64,000 nucleotides of DNA. Source: CAVXZE01 sp963766175 (GTDB taxonomy: Bacteria; Myxococcota_A; UBA9160; UBA6930). The stretch covers positions 248,001-312,000 of the forward strand of contig CAVXZE010000002.1 of assembly GCA_963766175.1 (NCBI GenBank), in the 5' to 3' direction. Shown piece after piece: positions 17,320 through 26,829 of this stretch (the first letter of the stretch is position 1; every line of letters begins with the position of its first letter). Position numbers and translations under genes: made by a program. The notes below the pieces were generated by a model. The model saw nothing but the letters and a program-made list of their open reading frames with translations. It had not been told where the DNA came from and made no database searches.

Positions 17320-18756
17320 GTGAAGCTCGACAAGGTGAATGACTTCCTGCGCAGCGTCTCCCCAGCCGACCCCAAGGACGAGCTCGGTCGTTTTCCCGTC
17401 TGGGAAGCCGACGCCGTGGATGAGGCGGTTCGCCGCGCCGGCGCGGCCTTTCCGGCTTGGCGGGATGCCGGCTTCGAAGCCCGGGCCGCCGCGATCCGCC
17501 GGTTCCGCGACCTGGTCGGAGCGCGCCGGGAGGAGCTGGCAGAGCTGATCGCCCGAGAGGTGGGCAAGGCGATCTGGGAGGCGCGAGTCGAGGCCGAGCT
17601 GCTGCCGGCGAAGGCCGACCTCACCCTGACCGAGGGGATGCGCTTCACCCAACCGATCCGGGGGGCGGCGAACGCATGGGCAAGCTTTCATCCGCGCGGA
17701 GTGCTCGCGGTACTCGGCCCCTTCAATTCTCCCGCCGACCTCCCCAGCGGCCACATCATTCCGGCGCTGGCAACGGGAAACGCGGTCGTGTTCAAGCCCA
17801 GCGAGATGGCTCCGGCGGTGGGCGACTGGATGGCTCGGCTCTGGCGGGACGCCGGGCTGCCGCTGGGAGTTCTCGAGATCGTACAGGGGCGCGCCGAAAC
17901 CGGACGCCAGCTCGCCCTGCATCGGGGGGTGGACGGGATCCTCTTCACGGGATCCTACGCCGTCGGCCGTTCCATCCAGGAAGAGCTCTTGGACCAGCCG
18001 GGCAAGATCCTCGCCCTGGAGATGGGCGGCAAGAACGCCATGATCGTGCTCGAAGACGCCGAGCTGGATCTCGCCGTCTCCGAGGCGGCGATTTCGATCT
18101 GCGCCACCACCGGCCAGCGTTGCTCCTCGCTGAGCCGCATCTTCGTCGAGGATTCGCGGATGGAGGAGTTCGCCGCTCGTCTCTCCCGCGTTCTCGCCGG
18201 CGTCCGCATCGGGCCTCCACTGGAGCCCGACGTCTTCATGGGACCCCTGATCTCCCGTTCCGCCTTCGAGAAGGTGATGGGCTACCGCGGCCAGGCCGTC
18301 GCGGCCGGGGGCGAACGCATCTTCCGCGGCGAGATGGACCGGCTGGCCCCCTACATCGCTCCATCTCTGGTCCGCTTCGGGAAGGCGGAGCAGAGCCATC
18401 CCTATCAGCGGGACGAGATCCTCGGCCCAGAAGCGGCCCTGTATCCCGTGGGCGGACTCGACGCGGCGATCGTGGCGGTAAACGACGCGGACTACGGACT
18501 CGCCGCGTCCGTCATGAGCCGGGATCGATCGAAATTCGAGCACTGCATCGGGCGCATCCGAACCGGCGTCCTCAACTGGAACCGGGGAACCATCGGCGCC
18601 AGTGGGAGGCTTCCCTTCGGTGGCGCTGGGCGAAGCGGAAACGACAGTCCCGCGGGCATCCTCTCGACGATCTACTGCACCTACCCGCAGGCCCACCTGG
18701 AGAACGACGCCGGCTTCGACCCGGAGAGCCTGCCCCGGGGCATGCCGCGGCCGTGA
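17320..18756 (+). CDS. Aldehyde dehydrogenase, succinylglutamate-semialdehyde dehydrogenase-like
   Basis: This 478-residue NAD(P)-dependent dehydrogenase has the AstD-type motif GPFNSPADLPSGHIIPAL, the base Glu234 in LALEMGGKN and nucleophile Cys268 in TTGQRCSS. AstD oxidises succinylglutamate semialdehyde in arginine catabolism, but no other ast gene is present in the window, so another semialdehyde may be the substrate. The start is GTG 17320; the near ATG at 17313 is out of frame. It stands alone and converges on the DUF1499 gene. Confidence 0.85.
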   Translation: MKLDKVNDFLRSVSPADPKDELGRFPVWEADAVDEAVRRAGAAFPAWRDAGFEARAAAIRRFRDLVGARREELAELIAREVGKAIWEARVEAELLPAKADLTLTEGMRFTQPIRGAANAWASFHPRGVLAVLGPFNSPADLPSGHIIPALATGNAVVFKPSEMAPAVGDWMARLWRDAGLPLGVLEIVQGRAETGRQLALHRGVDGILFTGSYAVGRSIQEELLDQPGKILALEMGGKNAMIVLEDAELDLAVSEAAISICATTGQRCSSLSRIFVEDSRMEEFAARLSRVLAGVRIGPPLEPDVFMGPLISRSAFEKVMGYRGQAVAAGGERIFRGEMDRLAPYIAPSLVRFGKAEQSHPYQRDEILGPEAALYPVGGLDAAIVAVNDADYGLAASVMSRDRSKFEHCIGRIRTGVLNWNRGTIGASGRLPFGGAGRSGNDSPAGILSTIYCTYPQAHLENDAGFDPESLPRGMPRP

Positions 18757-18783
18757 GCGGCCGCTGGACCGCGGCGGCTCACA

Positions 18784-19248
18784 CTACCGAAGCACGCCCC
18801 GACTGGTGAGAGAAGCCCGTAGACCCTCCACCCTGCGTCGGTTGACTCCGAGGTCGGAGTGACCCAGACGTGATGCGGAGCGGATCGCAATGATCTCCTC
18901 GCCGGGCCGAAGCTGAAGCTCGAGGTCATCTACGAAGCCGAAGAGCGCGCTTCGGCACTCCGCGTGGAGGTAGTCCGGAGTTTCCTTCAGGATGCGGCTG
19001 CGAGGCAATTCCGAAACGGCCTCCAGGACGGATCGCCAGGCCTCGGCGGGAGAGACGGCAAGCTGAAGAGGCGCCACCCGGTGGCTGCTGTCGCGCGCGT
19101 CGCTCGAGACGCAGTTCGGCGAGGACGGGCAGGGAGCCAGACCGGTATCCGAGACTCCGAGGTTCGAAGGGCGTTTGCCAGCGCAGGAAAGAAGAGGCAT
19201 GGGAGTAAGCAGGAGGACTGCCCCGATGACGAGGGTCCTGAGCGTCAA
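18784..19248 (-). CDS. DUF1499 family lipoprotein
   Basis: The 154-residue product starts with a signal peptide and lipobox LLSC, followed by CPSSPNCVSSDARDSSHRVAP, the DUF1499 signature, and DYLHAECRSALFGFVDDLEL. The function of DUF1499 is unknown. The start is TTG 19248, with GAGGAG six bases upstream; this TTG overlaps the TGA of the preceding hydrolase gene as TTGA, implying translational coupling. The longer frame to 19764 lies antisense or in the wrong frame within the hydrolase gene and is rejected. Confidence 0.78.
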   Translation of the reverse strand: MTLRTLVIGAVLLLTPMPLLSCAGKRPSNLGVSDTGLAPCPSSPNCVSSDARDSSHRVAPLQLAVSPAEAWRSVLEAVSELPRSRILKETPDYLHAECRSALFGFVDDLELQLRPGEEIIAIRSASRLGHSDLGVNRRRVEGLRASLTSRGVLR

Positions 19249-19781
19249 TCTGACTCCTCGAGGTTTCGACCCGGCAGCCGGCACCTTCGCCAGTATAGAC
19301 AAGCGGCCAGCAAGAGCCCGTAACACACGGCCTCTATGGCGAGAATCTGCAGACTGGCGAGGTCCGGCGGCGAGCCCCTTTGCAGCACATGAAACCAGGG
19401 AACAGAAAGGTTCAACGCTGCGTCGCTGACCGGCCAGAAGATGCGGATTCCATGACCGTGGCTGTAGAACGAGTCCAGCAGCAGGTGACTCAGCCAGGCG
19501 GCCGCGCCTCCAGCCACGAGCCACCGCCAGGCTGCTTCGCCACGCCGCGCCCCGGAGTGGATCAGCAGGCCAGCCACGACGGCCACCAGAGCCAGATTGA
19601 CGAAGAGGCTGTGGCTCACCCGATAGCTGTAGTGGCCCCAGAACGGGAGGGGAAGATCTGGAAGGTTGGCCACGAGGGTCAATGCGGCGAACGCAGCGAT
19701 CTTCTCCTTCCGCTCCCAGCTCCTGGGCACGACCAGCGCGGCGATGGACAGACCCGTCAGGCAATGCCCCACAGACGTCAT
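19245..19781 (-). CDS. YdjM-like membrane metal-dependent hydrolase
   Basis: The 178-residue protein has four or five hydrophobic segments and the family's scattered polar residues: an early VGHCLTG, NLPDLP, YRVSHSLF and LSHLLLDSFYSHGHGIRIFWP. This matches membrane-bound YdjM/DUF457-type predicted metal-dependent hydrolases, whose substrates are unknown. It is first in a two-gene unit with the DUF1499 lipoprotein. No strong ribosome site precedes the ATG at 19781. Confidence 0.75.
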   Translation of the reverse strand: MTSVGHCLTGLSIAALVVPRSWERKEKIAAFAALTLVANLPDLPLPFWGHYSYRVSHSLFVNLALVAVVAGLLIHSGARRGEAAWRWLVAGGAAAWLSHLLLDSFYSHGHGIRIFWPVSDAALNLSVPWFHVLQRGSPPDLASLQILAIEAVCYGLLLAACLYWRRCRLPGRNLEESD

Positions 19782-19911
19782 CGAGTCGAGATTATCGCAG
19801 GGCGATCCGGGTCCAAAACAACGGTCTCTTGCAGCTCAAGCGGCGAATGGCTCAGCGGATCGGGATTTGGGATCCTTTTTGGCTCGCCACGCTGGCCCAC
19901 GGGAGAACCCC

Positions 19912-21033
19912 ATGCAAACCGAAATCTGCAGGGAGCTGGGAATCGAGCTTCCGATCTTCGCCTTCTCTCACTGCCGTGACGTGGTCGCCGCGGTGAGCAA
20001 CGTAGGTGGGCTCGGGGTCCTGGGGGCGGTCGGCTTCAGCGCGGAGCAGCTCGAGACGGAGCTGGCCTGGATCGACGAGCGCGTGGGCGACAAGCCGTAT
20101 GGCGTCGACATCGTGCTGCCCGGCAAGTACGAGGGCAAGGGCGAGCAGATCAGCGCGGAGGCGCTGGAGGAGAAGCTCCGCGCCATGATTCCCCAGGAGC
20201 ACCGCGACTTCGTCAAGAAGCTCATGGCGGAGGCCGGCGTGCCCGAGCTCCCGGAGGGCGAGAAGGTCCCCGAGCTCCTGGGCTGGACGGCGACCACCGC
20301 GGGGCCGCTGGTGGAAACGACACTCAGGCATGAGAAGGTACGGCTGCTAGCGAACGCCCTGGGGACTCCGCCCACCGACATGATCCAGGAGATTCAGGCA
20401 TCGGGCCGGCGGGTCGCCGCCCTCGCCGGGAGCGCGAGGCACGCGCTCTCCCACAAGGAAGCCGGCGTCGACATCGTCATCTGCCAGGGCGGTGAAGGCG
20501 GCGGTCACACGGGCGATGTCGGCAGCATCGTGCTCTGGCCCGAGGTGATCGACGCCGTGGCTCCCACCCCCGTACTGGCCGCCGGGGGGATCGGCAGCGG
20601 TCGCCAGATGGCCGCGGCGATGGCGATGGGCGCCCAGGGGGTCTGGTGCGGCACTCTCTGGCTCACCGTCACCGAGTCCGATTGCCCGCCAGAGCAGAAG
20701 CAGTCCTACCTGAACGCCACCAGCCGCGATACGGTGCGCTCCCGCTCCTTCACCGGAAAGCCAGCCCGACTGCTTCGAAACGACTGGACCGACGCCTGGG
20801 ACCGCGATGACACCCCCGATCCCCTGGGCATGCCTCTCCAGTACATGGTGGCGTCCGAGGCCGTCGTGCGCGGCCACCGCTACCCCACCCAGGCCCAGTC
20901 GGTGGGCTTCAACCCCTGCGGCCAGATCGTGGGCTCCCTCCGCGCGGTGCGCTCGGTCCGCCACGTGGTCGACGAGATGATCGAGGAATTTCTCGACGCC
21001 GTGGAGCGGCTGAACAGCCTGGTGCCCGAGTGA
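19912..21033 (+). CDS. Nitronate monooxygenase family flavoprotein
   Basis: The 373-residue TIM-barrel FMN enzyme starts MQTEICRELGIELPIFAFSH and has VSNVGGLGVLGA, QGGEGGGHTGDVGSI and LAAGGIGSGRQMAAAMAMGA, the phosphate-binding and flavin segments of nitronate monooxygenase / 2-nitropropane dioxygenase-like proteins. It may oxidise nitronates or be one of the family's enoyl-reductase-like members; C-terminal sequence around GRQIVG-type segments does not decide. ATG 19912 has a GGGAGA site; the longer frame from 19666 lies antisense to the hydrolase gene. It is monocistronic. Confidence 0.88.
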   Translation: MQTEICRELGIELPIFAFSHCRDVVAAVSNVGGLGVLGAVGFSAEQLETELAWIDERVGDKPYGVDIVLPGKYEGKGEQISAEALEEKLRAMIPQEHRDFVKKLMAEAGVPELPEGEKVPELLGWTATTAGPLVETTLRHEKVRLLANALGTPPTDMIQEIQASGRRVAALAGSARHALSHKEAGVDIVICQGGEGGGHTGDVGSIVLWPEVIDAVAPTPVLAAGGIGSGRQMAAAMAMGAQGVWCGTLWLTVTESDCPPEQKQSYLNATSRDTVRSRSFTGKPARLLRNDWTDAWDRDDTPDPLGMPLQYMVASEAVVRGHRYPTQAQSVGFNPCGQIVGSLRAVRSVRHVVDEMIEEFLDAVERLNSLVPE

Positions 21034-21167
21034 CCGGAGGAGATCGACCGCCTGCGCGAAGATCAGGCGATCCAGCGCTCCCACTGCCAGCGCTTCTCCC
21101 AGAAGAGGTACCATCCCAGTGCGTGGGTTCGGCGTAGACGGATCGCCGCGGGGGACAGGGAGGCCTT

Positions 21168-23825
21168 GTGAGCGATTTCGGGTTCGGTCTGTTGCTCGCA
21201 GCGCTGGGCGGAGTCACCTGGTGGCTGACCCGGAATCGCGACGCCCGCCCCATCGCCCTCTGGATGCGCGGATGGCTCTTCATGTTCGCGGCTGCGGCGA
21301 TCCTCTCCCTGGGAGCCGATGCGAGCTGGAAGAAGCCGGCGGTACACATGCTGGGGCCGTTCTTCCCGGCCCTGCTGCTGGCCGGCACCCTGGTCTACGC
21401 GGAGCGGCGCGTTCCTCTCTGGCTGATCCCCCTGGCCTTCGCCCTGGGAGCCGCGCGCTGGGTCTTGGACCGGGCCGGGATCCAACTGCTGGACCACGGA
21501 ATCGCCCTGGTCTTCGAGCCCGGCTGCTTGCTGGCTGCGGCCTGGCTCGCCTTCCGGGTGGACCGCCGAGCCGCTGGCCATCGAAGACAGCCCCTGCTGG
21601 CGCCGACATTCCTCGTGCTTGCCGTCATCGAGACCGCCAACGCAGTCTGGGGAATTCACGGTTCCTTCCTCACCACGCCCCAACTGATCGCCTGGGCAGT
21701 CATGGGCCCCTTGGCCATTGTGGTCCAGGTCGCCGCGTCCAGAGACCGGATGCTGGGAGAACAGCGCCGAGCGGAACAGGCGCTCGGCGAGAGCGAGGAG
21801 CGGTTTCGCGCACTCACCGACAACGCCTTCGACCTGGTCGCGGAGATGGATGCCGAGGGAAGGTTCACCTACGCGAATCCGCGTTACGAGGAGTGGCTCG
21901 GACGTCCGGGGCAGACCCTGATCGGGAGCCGCGGCGTGGATCTGGTTCACCCCGAGGACCGCGAGCGTGCGCAGGCCTGGTTCCGAGCGGAGGTCACTTC
22001 GGCCCGGGATACGCTCCTGACCATCCGGGCCCGCCACCGGGACGGCGGCTGGCGCTGGGTGGAGACCAGCAAGGGCGTCTACGGGGCGGGCGGGGCGATC
22101 CGAATCGTCATCAACTCGCGCGATGTCACCGGACGCATGCAGCTCGATGCGGCCCTCCGCCGTACCCGCGAAGAGCTCGAGGTCCGGGTGAAGGAGAGAA
22201 CCGCCGAGCTGAACGAAGCGATCGCGGATCTGGAAGAGGAGATCGCGGAACGCCAGCGCGTCGGGCAGGAGCTGCGCCTGAGTGAAGAGCGCTGGCGCAA
22301 TCTCTCCGAGATGAGCTCGGATATGAGCTTTGCCGTCGCCGTGGAGCCGGATGGCTCGCTGACATTGGAGTGGGTCACCCAGGCGGTCTTGCGGATCACT
22401 GGCTACAGCACCGACGAGATCCTTCGCCGCGGATGGCGTTCCCTCCTCCATCCCGAAGACGCCGATCGTATGGCGCCCTATCTCTCTCGGGCCCTCGAGG
22501 GTGAGACGCGGGAAGTCGAAGGACGCATCATCGCCCGGGACGGTGGGATCCGCTGGCTGCATGTGCATGTCAAGGGGGCCCGCTCGCCCGTCGACGGCAA
22601 GCTGAGGGTACTCGGGGCGATTCGCGACATCACCGAGAAACGACGAGCGGAGGAAGAGCAGCGGCGCCTGGAAGTGGAGCTGCGGGAGGCGCAGAAGCTG
22701 GAGAGCCTCGGAATCCTGGCCGGTGGCATCGCCCACGATTTCAACAACCTGCTGGCGGTGATCCTCGGAAATGAAAACCTCGCCATGAGAGAGGCTCAGG
22801 CGGGTTCGCGCCTGGCGAAGCAACTCGATCGGATCCGTTCGGCGGCGAAGCACGCCGAAACGCTCACCAACCAGATGCTCACCTACTCGGGCAGGGCATC
22901 GGTCAGCTTGAGCCCGCTCGATCTCTCGGAGCTCGTCGAGGAGATACGCGAGCTGCTGGAGGCCTCGACCTCGAAGAAGTGCCAGCTGGAGATCTCCCTC
23001 GATCCCGACGGCACCATGGTCGAGGGAGATCCCAGCCAGCTCCGTCAGGTGATCATGAACCTCGTCACCAACGCCTCGGAATCCCTCAAGGATCTCCCCG
23101 GGCGCGTGACAGTTTGCACCGGCCTCATCAGCGTCGATGCGGAATACCTGGCCGGCGCCTTCGGCCGGGCCAATCTCGCTGCGGGCGACTACGTCTACCT
23201 GCAGGTGACCGATACCGGGGAGGGACTGAAGGAGGAGATCGGCGGGCGGATCTTCGAGCCCTACTTCTCGACCAAGCTCGCCGGTCGTGGTCTTGGACTC
23301 GCCTCCGTGCTCGGAATCGTGCGGGGGCACGGAGGCGCCATCAAGGTCGCAGCGGAGCCGGGTCATGGAACTACCTTCCGCGTCCTCTTGCCGCCGGCCA
23401 CCCGCGCCGCGCTTCCCGCGCCGAGCCAACCCCGCCCGCGGGGTGCCACGAAACCTCGGGGAACGATCCTCGTCATCGACGACGAGGAATGGGTTCTGGA
23501 GCTGGCCCGGGAGTTCCTGGAGCGAAGCGGCTTCGACGTCGTGACGGCGGACGGCGGAAGGGCGGCCCTGGAGATCCTTCGGGGCGACGGGGGCAAGACG
23601 ATCGACGCCGTGGTGCTCGATCTCACCATGCCCGATATGGACGGCGGGGAGACCTTCCTCGAGATCCGCGCCCTGCTTCCCGGTCTGCCCGTGATCGTGG
23701 CATCCGGCTTCGGCGAGGAGACGACAGCGGGGCGCTTCCCGCTCGACGAGATCGCCGCCTTCGTCCGCAAGCCCTACGAGCCCGAAGACCTGGTCGACGC
23801 GGTCCGCGGCTCGCTGGGCGACTGA
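21168..23825 (+). CDS. Hybrid sensor histidine kinase with PAS domains and receiver
   Basis: This 885-residue sensor has six or so membrane segments in residues 1-190, PAS1 about 212-325, a coiled coil, PAS2 about 375-495, a HisKA domain with His523 in GGIAHDFNN, a HATPase domain about 620-750 (NLVTNASES, VTDTGEGL, GRGLGLASVLG) and a C-terminal receiver with phospho-acceptor Asp818 in VLDLTMPD. The stimulus is unknown; PAS domains may bind a ligand or cofactor. No separate response regulator or target operon is adjacent. GTG 21168 has GGGAGG five bases upstream. A 942-codon antisense frame here is a composition artefact. Confidence 0.92.
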   Translation: MSDFGFGLLLAALGGVTWWLTRNRDARPIALWMRGWLFMFAAAAILSLGADASWKKPAVHMLGPFFPALLLAGTLVYAERRVPLWLIPLAFALGAARWVLDRAGIQLLDHGIALVFEPGCLLAAAWLAFRVDRRAAGHRRQPLLAPTFLVLAVIETANAVWGIHGSFLTTPQLIAWAVMGPLAIVVQVAASRDRMLGEQRRAEQALGESEERFRALTDNAFDLVAEMDAEGRFTYANPRYEEWLGRPGQTLIGSRGVDLVHPEDRERAQAWFRAEVTSARDTLLTIRARHRDGGWRWVETSKGVYGAGGAIRIVINSRDVTGRMQLDAALRRTREELEVRVKERTAELNEAIADLEEEIAERQRVGQELRLSEERWRNLSEMSSDMSFAVAVEPDGSLTLEWVTQAVLRITGYSTDEILRRGWRSLLHPEDADRMAPYLSRALEGETREVEGRIIARDGGIRWLHVHVKGARSPVDGKLRVLGAIRDITEKRRAEEEQRRLEVELREAQKLESLGILAGGIAHDFNNLLAVILGNENLAMREAQAGSRLAKQLDRIRSAAKHAETLTNQMLTYSGRASVSLSPLDLSELVEEIRELLEASTSKKCQLEISLDPDGTMVEGDPSQLRQVIMNLVTNASESLKDLPGRVTVCTGLISVDAEYLAGAFGRANLAAGDYVYLQVTDTGEGLKEEIGGRIFEPYFSTKLAGRGLGLASVLGIVRGHGGAIKVAAEPGHGTTFRVLLPPATRAALPAPSQPRPRGATKPRGTILVIDDEEWVLELAREFLERSGFDVVTADGGRAALEILRGDGGKTIDAVVLDLTMPDMDGGETFLEIRALLPGLPVIVASGFGEETTAGRFPLDEIAAFVRKPYEPEDLVDAVRGSLGD

Positions 23826-23869
23826 TTCGGGCGAGCCGCCGTTCTCACCGGGTCGCAGAGGGAGCACGC

Positions 23870-24772
23870 GTGTCGACTGTTCGATCCACACTGGCGCCGA
23901 GCCTCGCGATTCTCTGGTCTGCGCTGCTCTGGGGCACCTTGTGGATCCCCCTGCGTCGGATCGATGAAGCGGGTGCGAGTGGTGCAGCGGCCATCACTGC
24001 CGGTTTCCTGCTCCCTCTCCTCCTGCTGCTCCCCTTTGCGCTCGCCAGGAGGCGGAGGATCCTGGCCGGCGGGTGGGCGCTGGGGATGGCCGGCTTCCTG
24101 CTCGCCCTCTCCATCGCGCTCTATTCGGAGGGCCTGCTGCGCGGAACCGTGGCACGGGTGCTCCTGTCCTTCTACCTGACGCCGGTCTGGAGCACGCTGT
24201 TCGAGAGACTGCTCCTCGGCGAACCGATCGCGGGGCGGCGATTCGTCACGATCCTTCTCGGTCTAGCGGGGATGGCGGTGATTTTCGGCGGCGAAGCCGG
24301 ACTGCCCTTGCCCCGCTCCAGCGCGGAATGGATGGGACTGACGGCGGGGGTCACCTGGGGGCTCGCGATGGTCTTCGTCAGGTGGACCGGGTCGCGTCCG
24401 ATCTTCGACCGGGTCTTCGCCCACTTCGTCTTCCTCGGGCCCATCTTTCTCCTCGCCACGGCGATTCCCGGCGGAGGCAACCCCTCCGAGCTCGAGATCC
24501 GTCCGCTCATCGACTCCGCATCCTGGCTGATGGCCTTCGCGGCGGTCTGGATGCTGCCGGTCATCTGGCTGACCATCTTCGGCGCCAGTCATCTCGGCCC
24601 CGGCCGCGTCGCGATCTTCCTGATGCTCGAGATCGTGGTGGGACTGACGACGGCCTCGCTGCTCACCGACGAGCCCTTCGGCATGCGCGAGCTGATTGGC
24701 GCGGTGCTGATCACCGGCGCGTGTAGCGTCGAGCTGGGTGTGGCACGGCGAATCAGCGCCGGCGCGCGATGA
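23870..24772 (+). CDS. EamA-family (DMT) transporter
   Basis: The 300-residue integral membrane protein has about ten hydrophobic helices in two EamA halves (AILWSALLWGTLWIPLRRIDE; LTAGVTWGLAMVFVRWTG). It is a member of the drug/metabolite transporter superfamily; the substrate is not predictable. The start is GTG 23870, six bases after GAGGGAG. It follows the kinase gene by 45 bp and may be cotranscribed. Its 3' end overlaps the convergent methyltransferase gene by 20 bp. Confidence 0.85.
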   Translation: MSTVRSTLAPSLAILWSALLWGTLWIPLRRIDEAGASGAAAITAGFLLPLLLLLPFALARRRRILAGGWALGMAGFLLALSIALYSEGLLRGTVARVLLSFYLTPVWSTLFERLLLGEPIAGRRFVTILLGLAGMAVIFGGEAGLPLPRSSAEWMGLTAGVTWGLAMVFVRWTGSRPIFDRVFAHFVFLGPIFLLATAIPGGGNPSELEIRPLIDSASWLMAFAAVWMLPVIWLTIFGASHLGPGRVAIFLMLEIVVGLTTASLLTDEPFGMRELIGAVLITGACSVELGVARRISAGAR

Positions 24773-25556
24773 AGCGACCCTGGGCGATCTTGCCGGCGTG
24801 GGCAAGCTCCTGCAGAAATGCGAACTCCCCGGCGACCGCAGCCAGGCCCTCGACATCGAAGCCGAGGATTCGGAGCGCATCGTAGGTCAGCTGCATCTCG
24901 ACCATCTGCAGGTAGAGGTCGACGTAGGGGGCGAAGCGCCCGGTGTCCTCCGCCACTTCGACATCACAGCCGCTCTTCTCCAGCAGGCCGCGGTAGTCCT
25001 CGATGCTCGCGACGCTGGGAAACTTCATGAAGGGCAGGAAGCGGCCGACCTCGGAATCGCTCAGACCGGCGGGCCCCTCGACCCAGTCGGTGAAGGCGAT
25101 GGTGCCACCGGGCTTGACGATCCGCGCGGCCTCGCCAACCAGCTTCGCCTTGTCCTCCACGTAGCACCAGGCGTCCTCACCCCAGACGAAATCCGCCTGG
25201 CCATCGGCGAGGCCGCTGGCGCAGACATCGGCGAGCTGGATCTCGACGCGGTCCGCCACGCCCTCTTCTTCGCAGCGCGCGCGTCCGCGCTCCACCACGG
25301 TCTGCGTCGCGTCGACTCCGATCATCGAGGCTACATCGCGAAATCGGACCAGAAAGCGCATTCCGGCGCCGCTGCAGCAGCAGAGGTCCACGCCGCGCTG
25401 CCCCGCCCCGATCCCGGCGCGCTCGGCCAGGTCCATGGATGCCTTGAAGCCGCCGATGTGGATCTGGTGTCCCATCAGGAGCTCCCAGAGGTTCCCCTCC
25501 GGCCCGTCGTAGACGGCGTTTACGTCGCTCAGTCCGATGCTCTCGACAGACTTCAT
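24753..25556 (-). CDS. SAM-dependent methyltransferase
   Basis: The 267-residue class I methyltransferase has the SAM-binding motif I as GVDLCCCSGAGMRFLV, then GVDATQTVVE (motif II), FVWGEDAWCYVEDK and PGGTIAFTDWV. The WGEDAW and FTDW motifs resemble glycine/sarcosine- or sterol-type N/C-methyltransferases, but the acceptor is unknown. Three consecutive cysteines in motif I are unusual. ATG 25556 has AAAGGAGAA upstream. The gene diverges from the acyltransferase gene at 25655. Confidence 0.82.
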   Translation of the reverse strand: MKSVESIGLSDVNAVYDGPEGNLWELLMGHQIHIGGFKASMDLAERAGIGAGQRGVDLCCCSGAGMRFLVRFRDVASMIGVDATQTVVERGRARCEEEGVADRVEIQLADVCASGLADGQADFVWGEDAWCYVEDKAKLVGEAARIVKPGGTIAFTDWVEGPAGLSDSEVGRFLPFMKFPSVASIEDYRGLLEKSGCDVEVAEDTGRFAPYVDLYLQMVEMQLTYDALRILGFDVEGLAAVAGEFAFLQELAHAGKIAQGRFIARRR

Positions 25557-25654
25557 GGGTTCTCCTTTGGAGGTCATGCTAGCGTAGATGCGGGAGGCGC
25601 CTCGGCTCCCGATCGGGGACGCGCGGCGCGACAACGAAGACGGCGGGATTCACA

Positions 25655-26548
25655 GTGGTCGATGTGCGATCGAGCGTTCGACGAGTGCTGGGCGACCTGG
25701 GCGGGGCCTTGCTTCCGCTTGCGCTGCGCGATCTACAGCGCGAAGTCGAAGACCGGCTGCGCAGGGCACCGCTGCAGCTCAACGACTACGGCTACGACCC
25801 GTTTGGCTTCAATCCCGAAGCCGCGAGCCGCATGGTGCTTCCGGTCGCCGCCCTCTACCGCTACTACTTCCGCGCTGAAACGCACGACATCGAGCAGGTT
25901 CCGTCGGGGCGCGTCCTGTTGATCGCGAACCACGCGGGACAGATGCCCTACGACGGCGTCATGCTGACGGCGGCGATGCTGCTCGATGCCGATCCACCCC
26001 GCCTGTGTCGTGGGATGGGGGAGTACTTCATCTGGCGCCTCCCCTGGCTGGGAGTCACCGCGGCACGCGGAGGGACGATCGTCGGTACGCCGGAGAACTG
26101 TGCCACGATGCTCGAGGCGGAGGAGTGCGTGATGGTCTTCCCGGAGGGCGCGCGTGGGATCAGCAAGCCCTTCCGCCAGCGCTACCAGCTCGAGCCCTTC
26201 GGCCTCGGCTTCATGCGCCTGGCCCTCGCAACGAACACGCCCATCGTCCCCGTCGCGTTCGTGGGCTCGGAGGAACAGCAGCCGGGGCTCGCCAACTTTC
26301 GGGAGGCGGCGGAGACCGTGGGGCTGCCCTCCCTGCCGATCACGGTGACCTTCCCGTGGCTGGGTCCGCTGGGCCTGCTGGTCGCACTCCCGGTGAAGTA
26401 TCACATCTACTTCGGAGAGCCCCTGTCCTTCTCGGGTGATCCCAGCGAGGAAGACGCCGTCGTCCAGAGGAAGGTGGATGCGGTACGGCGGTCGATCACC
26501 GAGCTCTTCAAACGGGGCCGGAGCGAGCGCCGGGGGATCTTCCGCTGA
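25655..26548 (+). CDS. PlsC-like lysophospholipid acyltransferase
   Basis: The 297-residue protein has the LPLAT motif NHAGQMPYDG, an H-x6-D variant of the usual H-x4-D, and the second motif VFPEGARG for acyl-acceptor binding. The family transfers acyl groups from acyl-CoA or acyl-ACP to lysophospholipids or related alcohols. Hydrophobic patches suggest peripheral membrane association. GTG 25655 begins the coding sequence. It stands alone; the region downstream holds an alkA remnant on the other strand. Confidence 0.85.
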   Translation: MVDVRSSVRRVLGDLGGALLPLALRDLQREVEDRLRRAPLQLNDYGYDPFGFNPEAASRMVLPVAALYRYYFRAETHDIEQVPSGRVLLIANHAGQMPYDGVMLTAAMLLDADPPRLCRGMGEYFIWRLPWLGVTAARGGTIVGTPENCATMLEAEECVMVFPEGARGISKPFRQRYQLEPFGLGFMRLALATNTPIVPVAFVGSEEQQPGLANFREAAETVGLPSLPITVTFPWLGPLGLLVALPVKYHIYFGEPLSFSGDPSEEDAVVQRKVDAVRRSITELFKRGRSERRGIFR

Positions 26549-26573
26549 GATCGCTTCTCGAACCGGGAAGGCG

Positions 26574-26795
26574 CTACGACATCCAGAGGGCCATCGCCGC
26601 GTAGGCACGCCACGGCCGCCAGGCCTCCGCGATCTCCGCGAGCGTGGAGATGGCGGCGGCGCGGCCGCGCGTCAGTCCGATGCGGCTTAGATCGGCGCGG
26701 GCCAGGGACTCGGCGCTCTCCACACCCGGCGTCAGCCGCGGGATCAGAAATCGGATCAGCGAGGCCCAGTCCAGGGGGACTCGCCGTCCTCGGTG
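26574..26795 (-). pseudogene. Remnant of an AlkA-type DNA-3-methyladenine glycosylase
   Basis: The minus-strand frame ending at TAG 26576-26574 reads PLDWASLIRFLIPRLTPGVE, which matches the AlkA N-terminal domain, then ADLSRIGLTRGRAAAI, then AWRPWRAYAAMALW, the conserved AlkA C-terminus. The helix-hairpin-helix core (LPGIGPWTA and the catalytic Asp) that should separate the last two segments is absent, much of the N-terminal domain is missing, and an in-frame TGA at 26798-26796 precedes it with no start codon. It is a decayed base-excision repair gene with internal deletions. Confidence 0.6.
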
Positions 26796-26829
26796 TCACT
26801 TCCGCTATGATGGGAGCGGAGGTTTGCTG

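Noticed and set aside
21063..23891. 942-codon open frame on the minus strand
   Set aside because: It is antisense to an unmistakable histidine kinase; long antisense frames are expected at this GC content.
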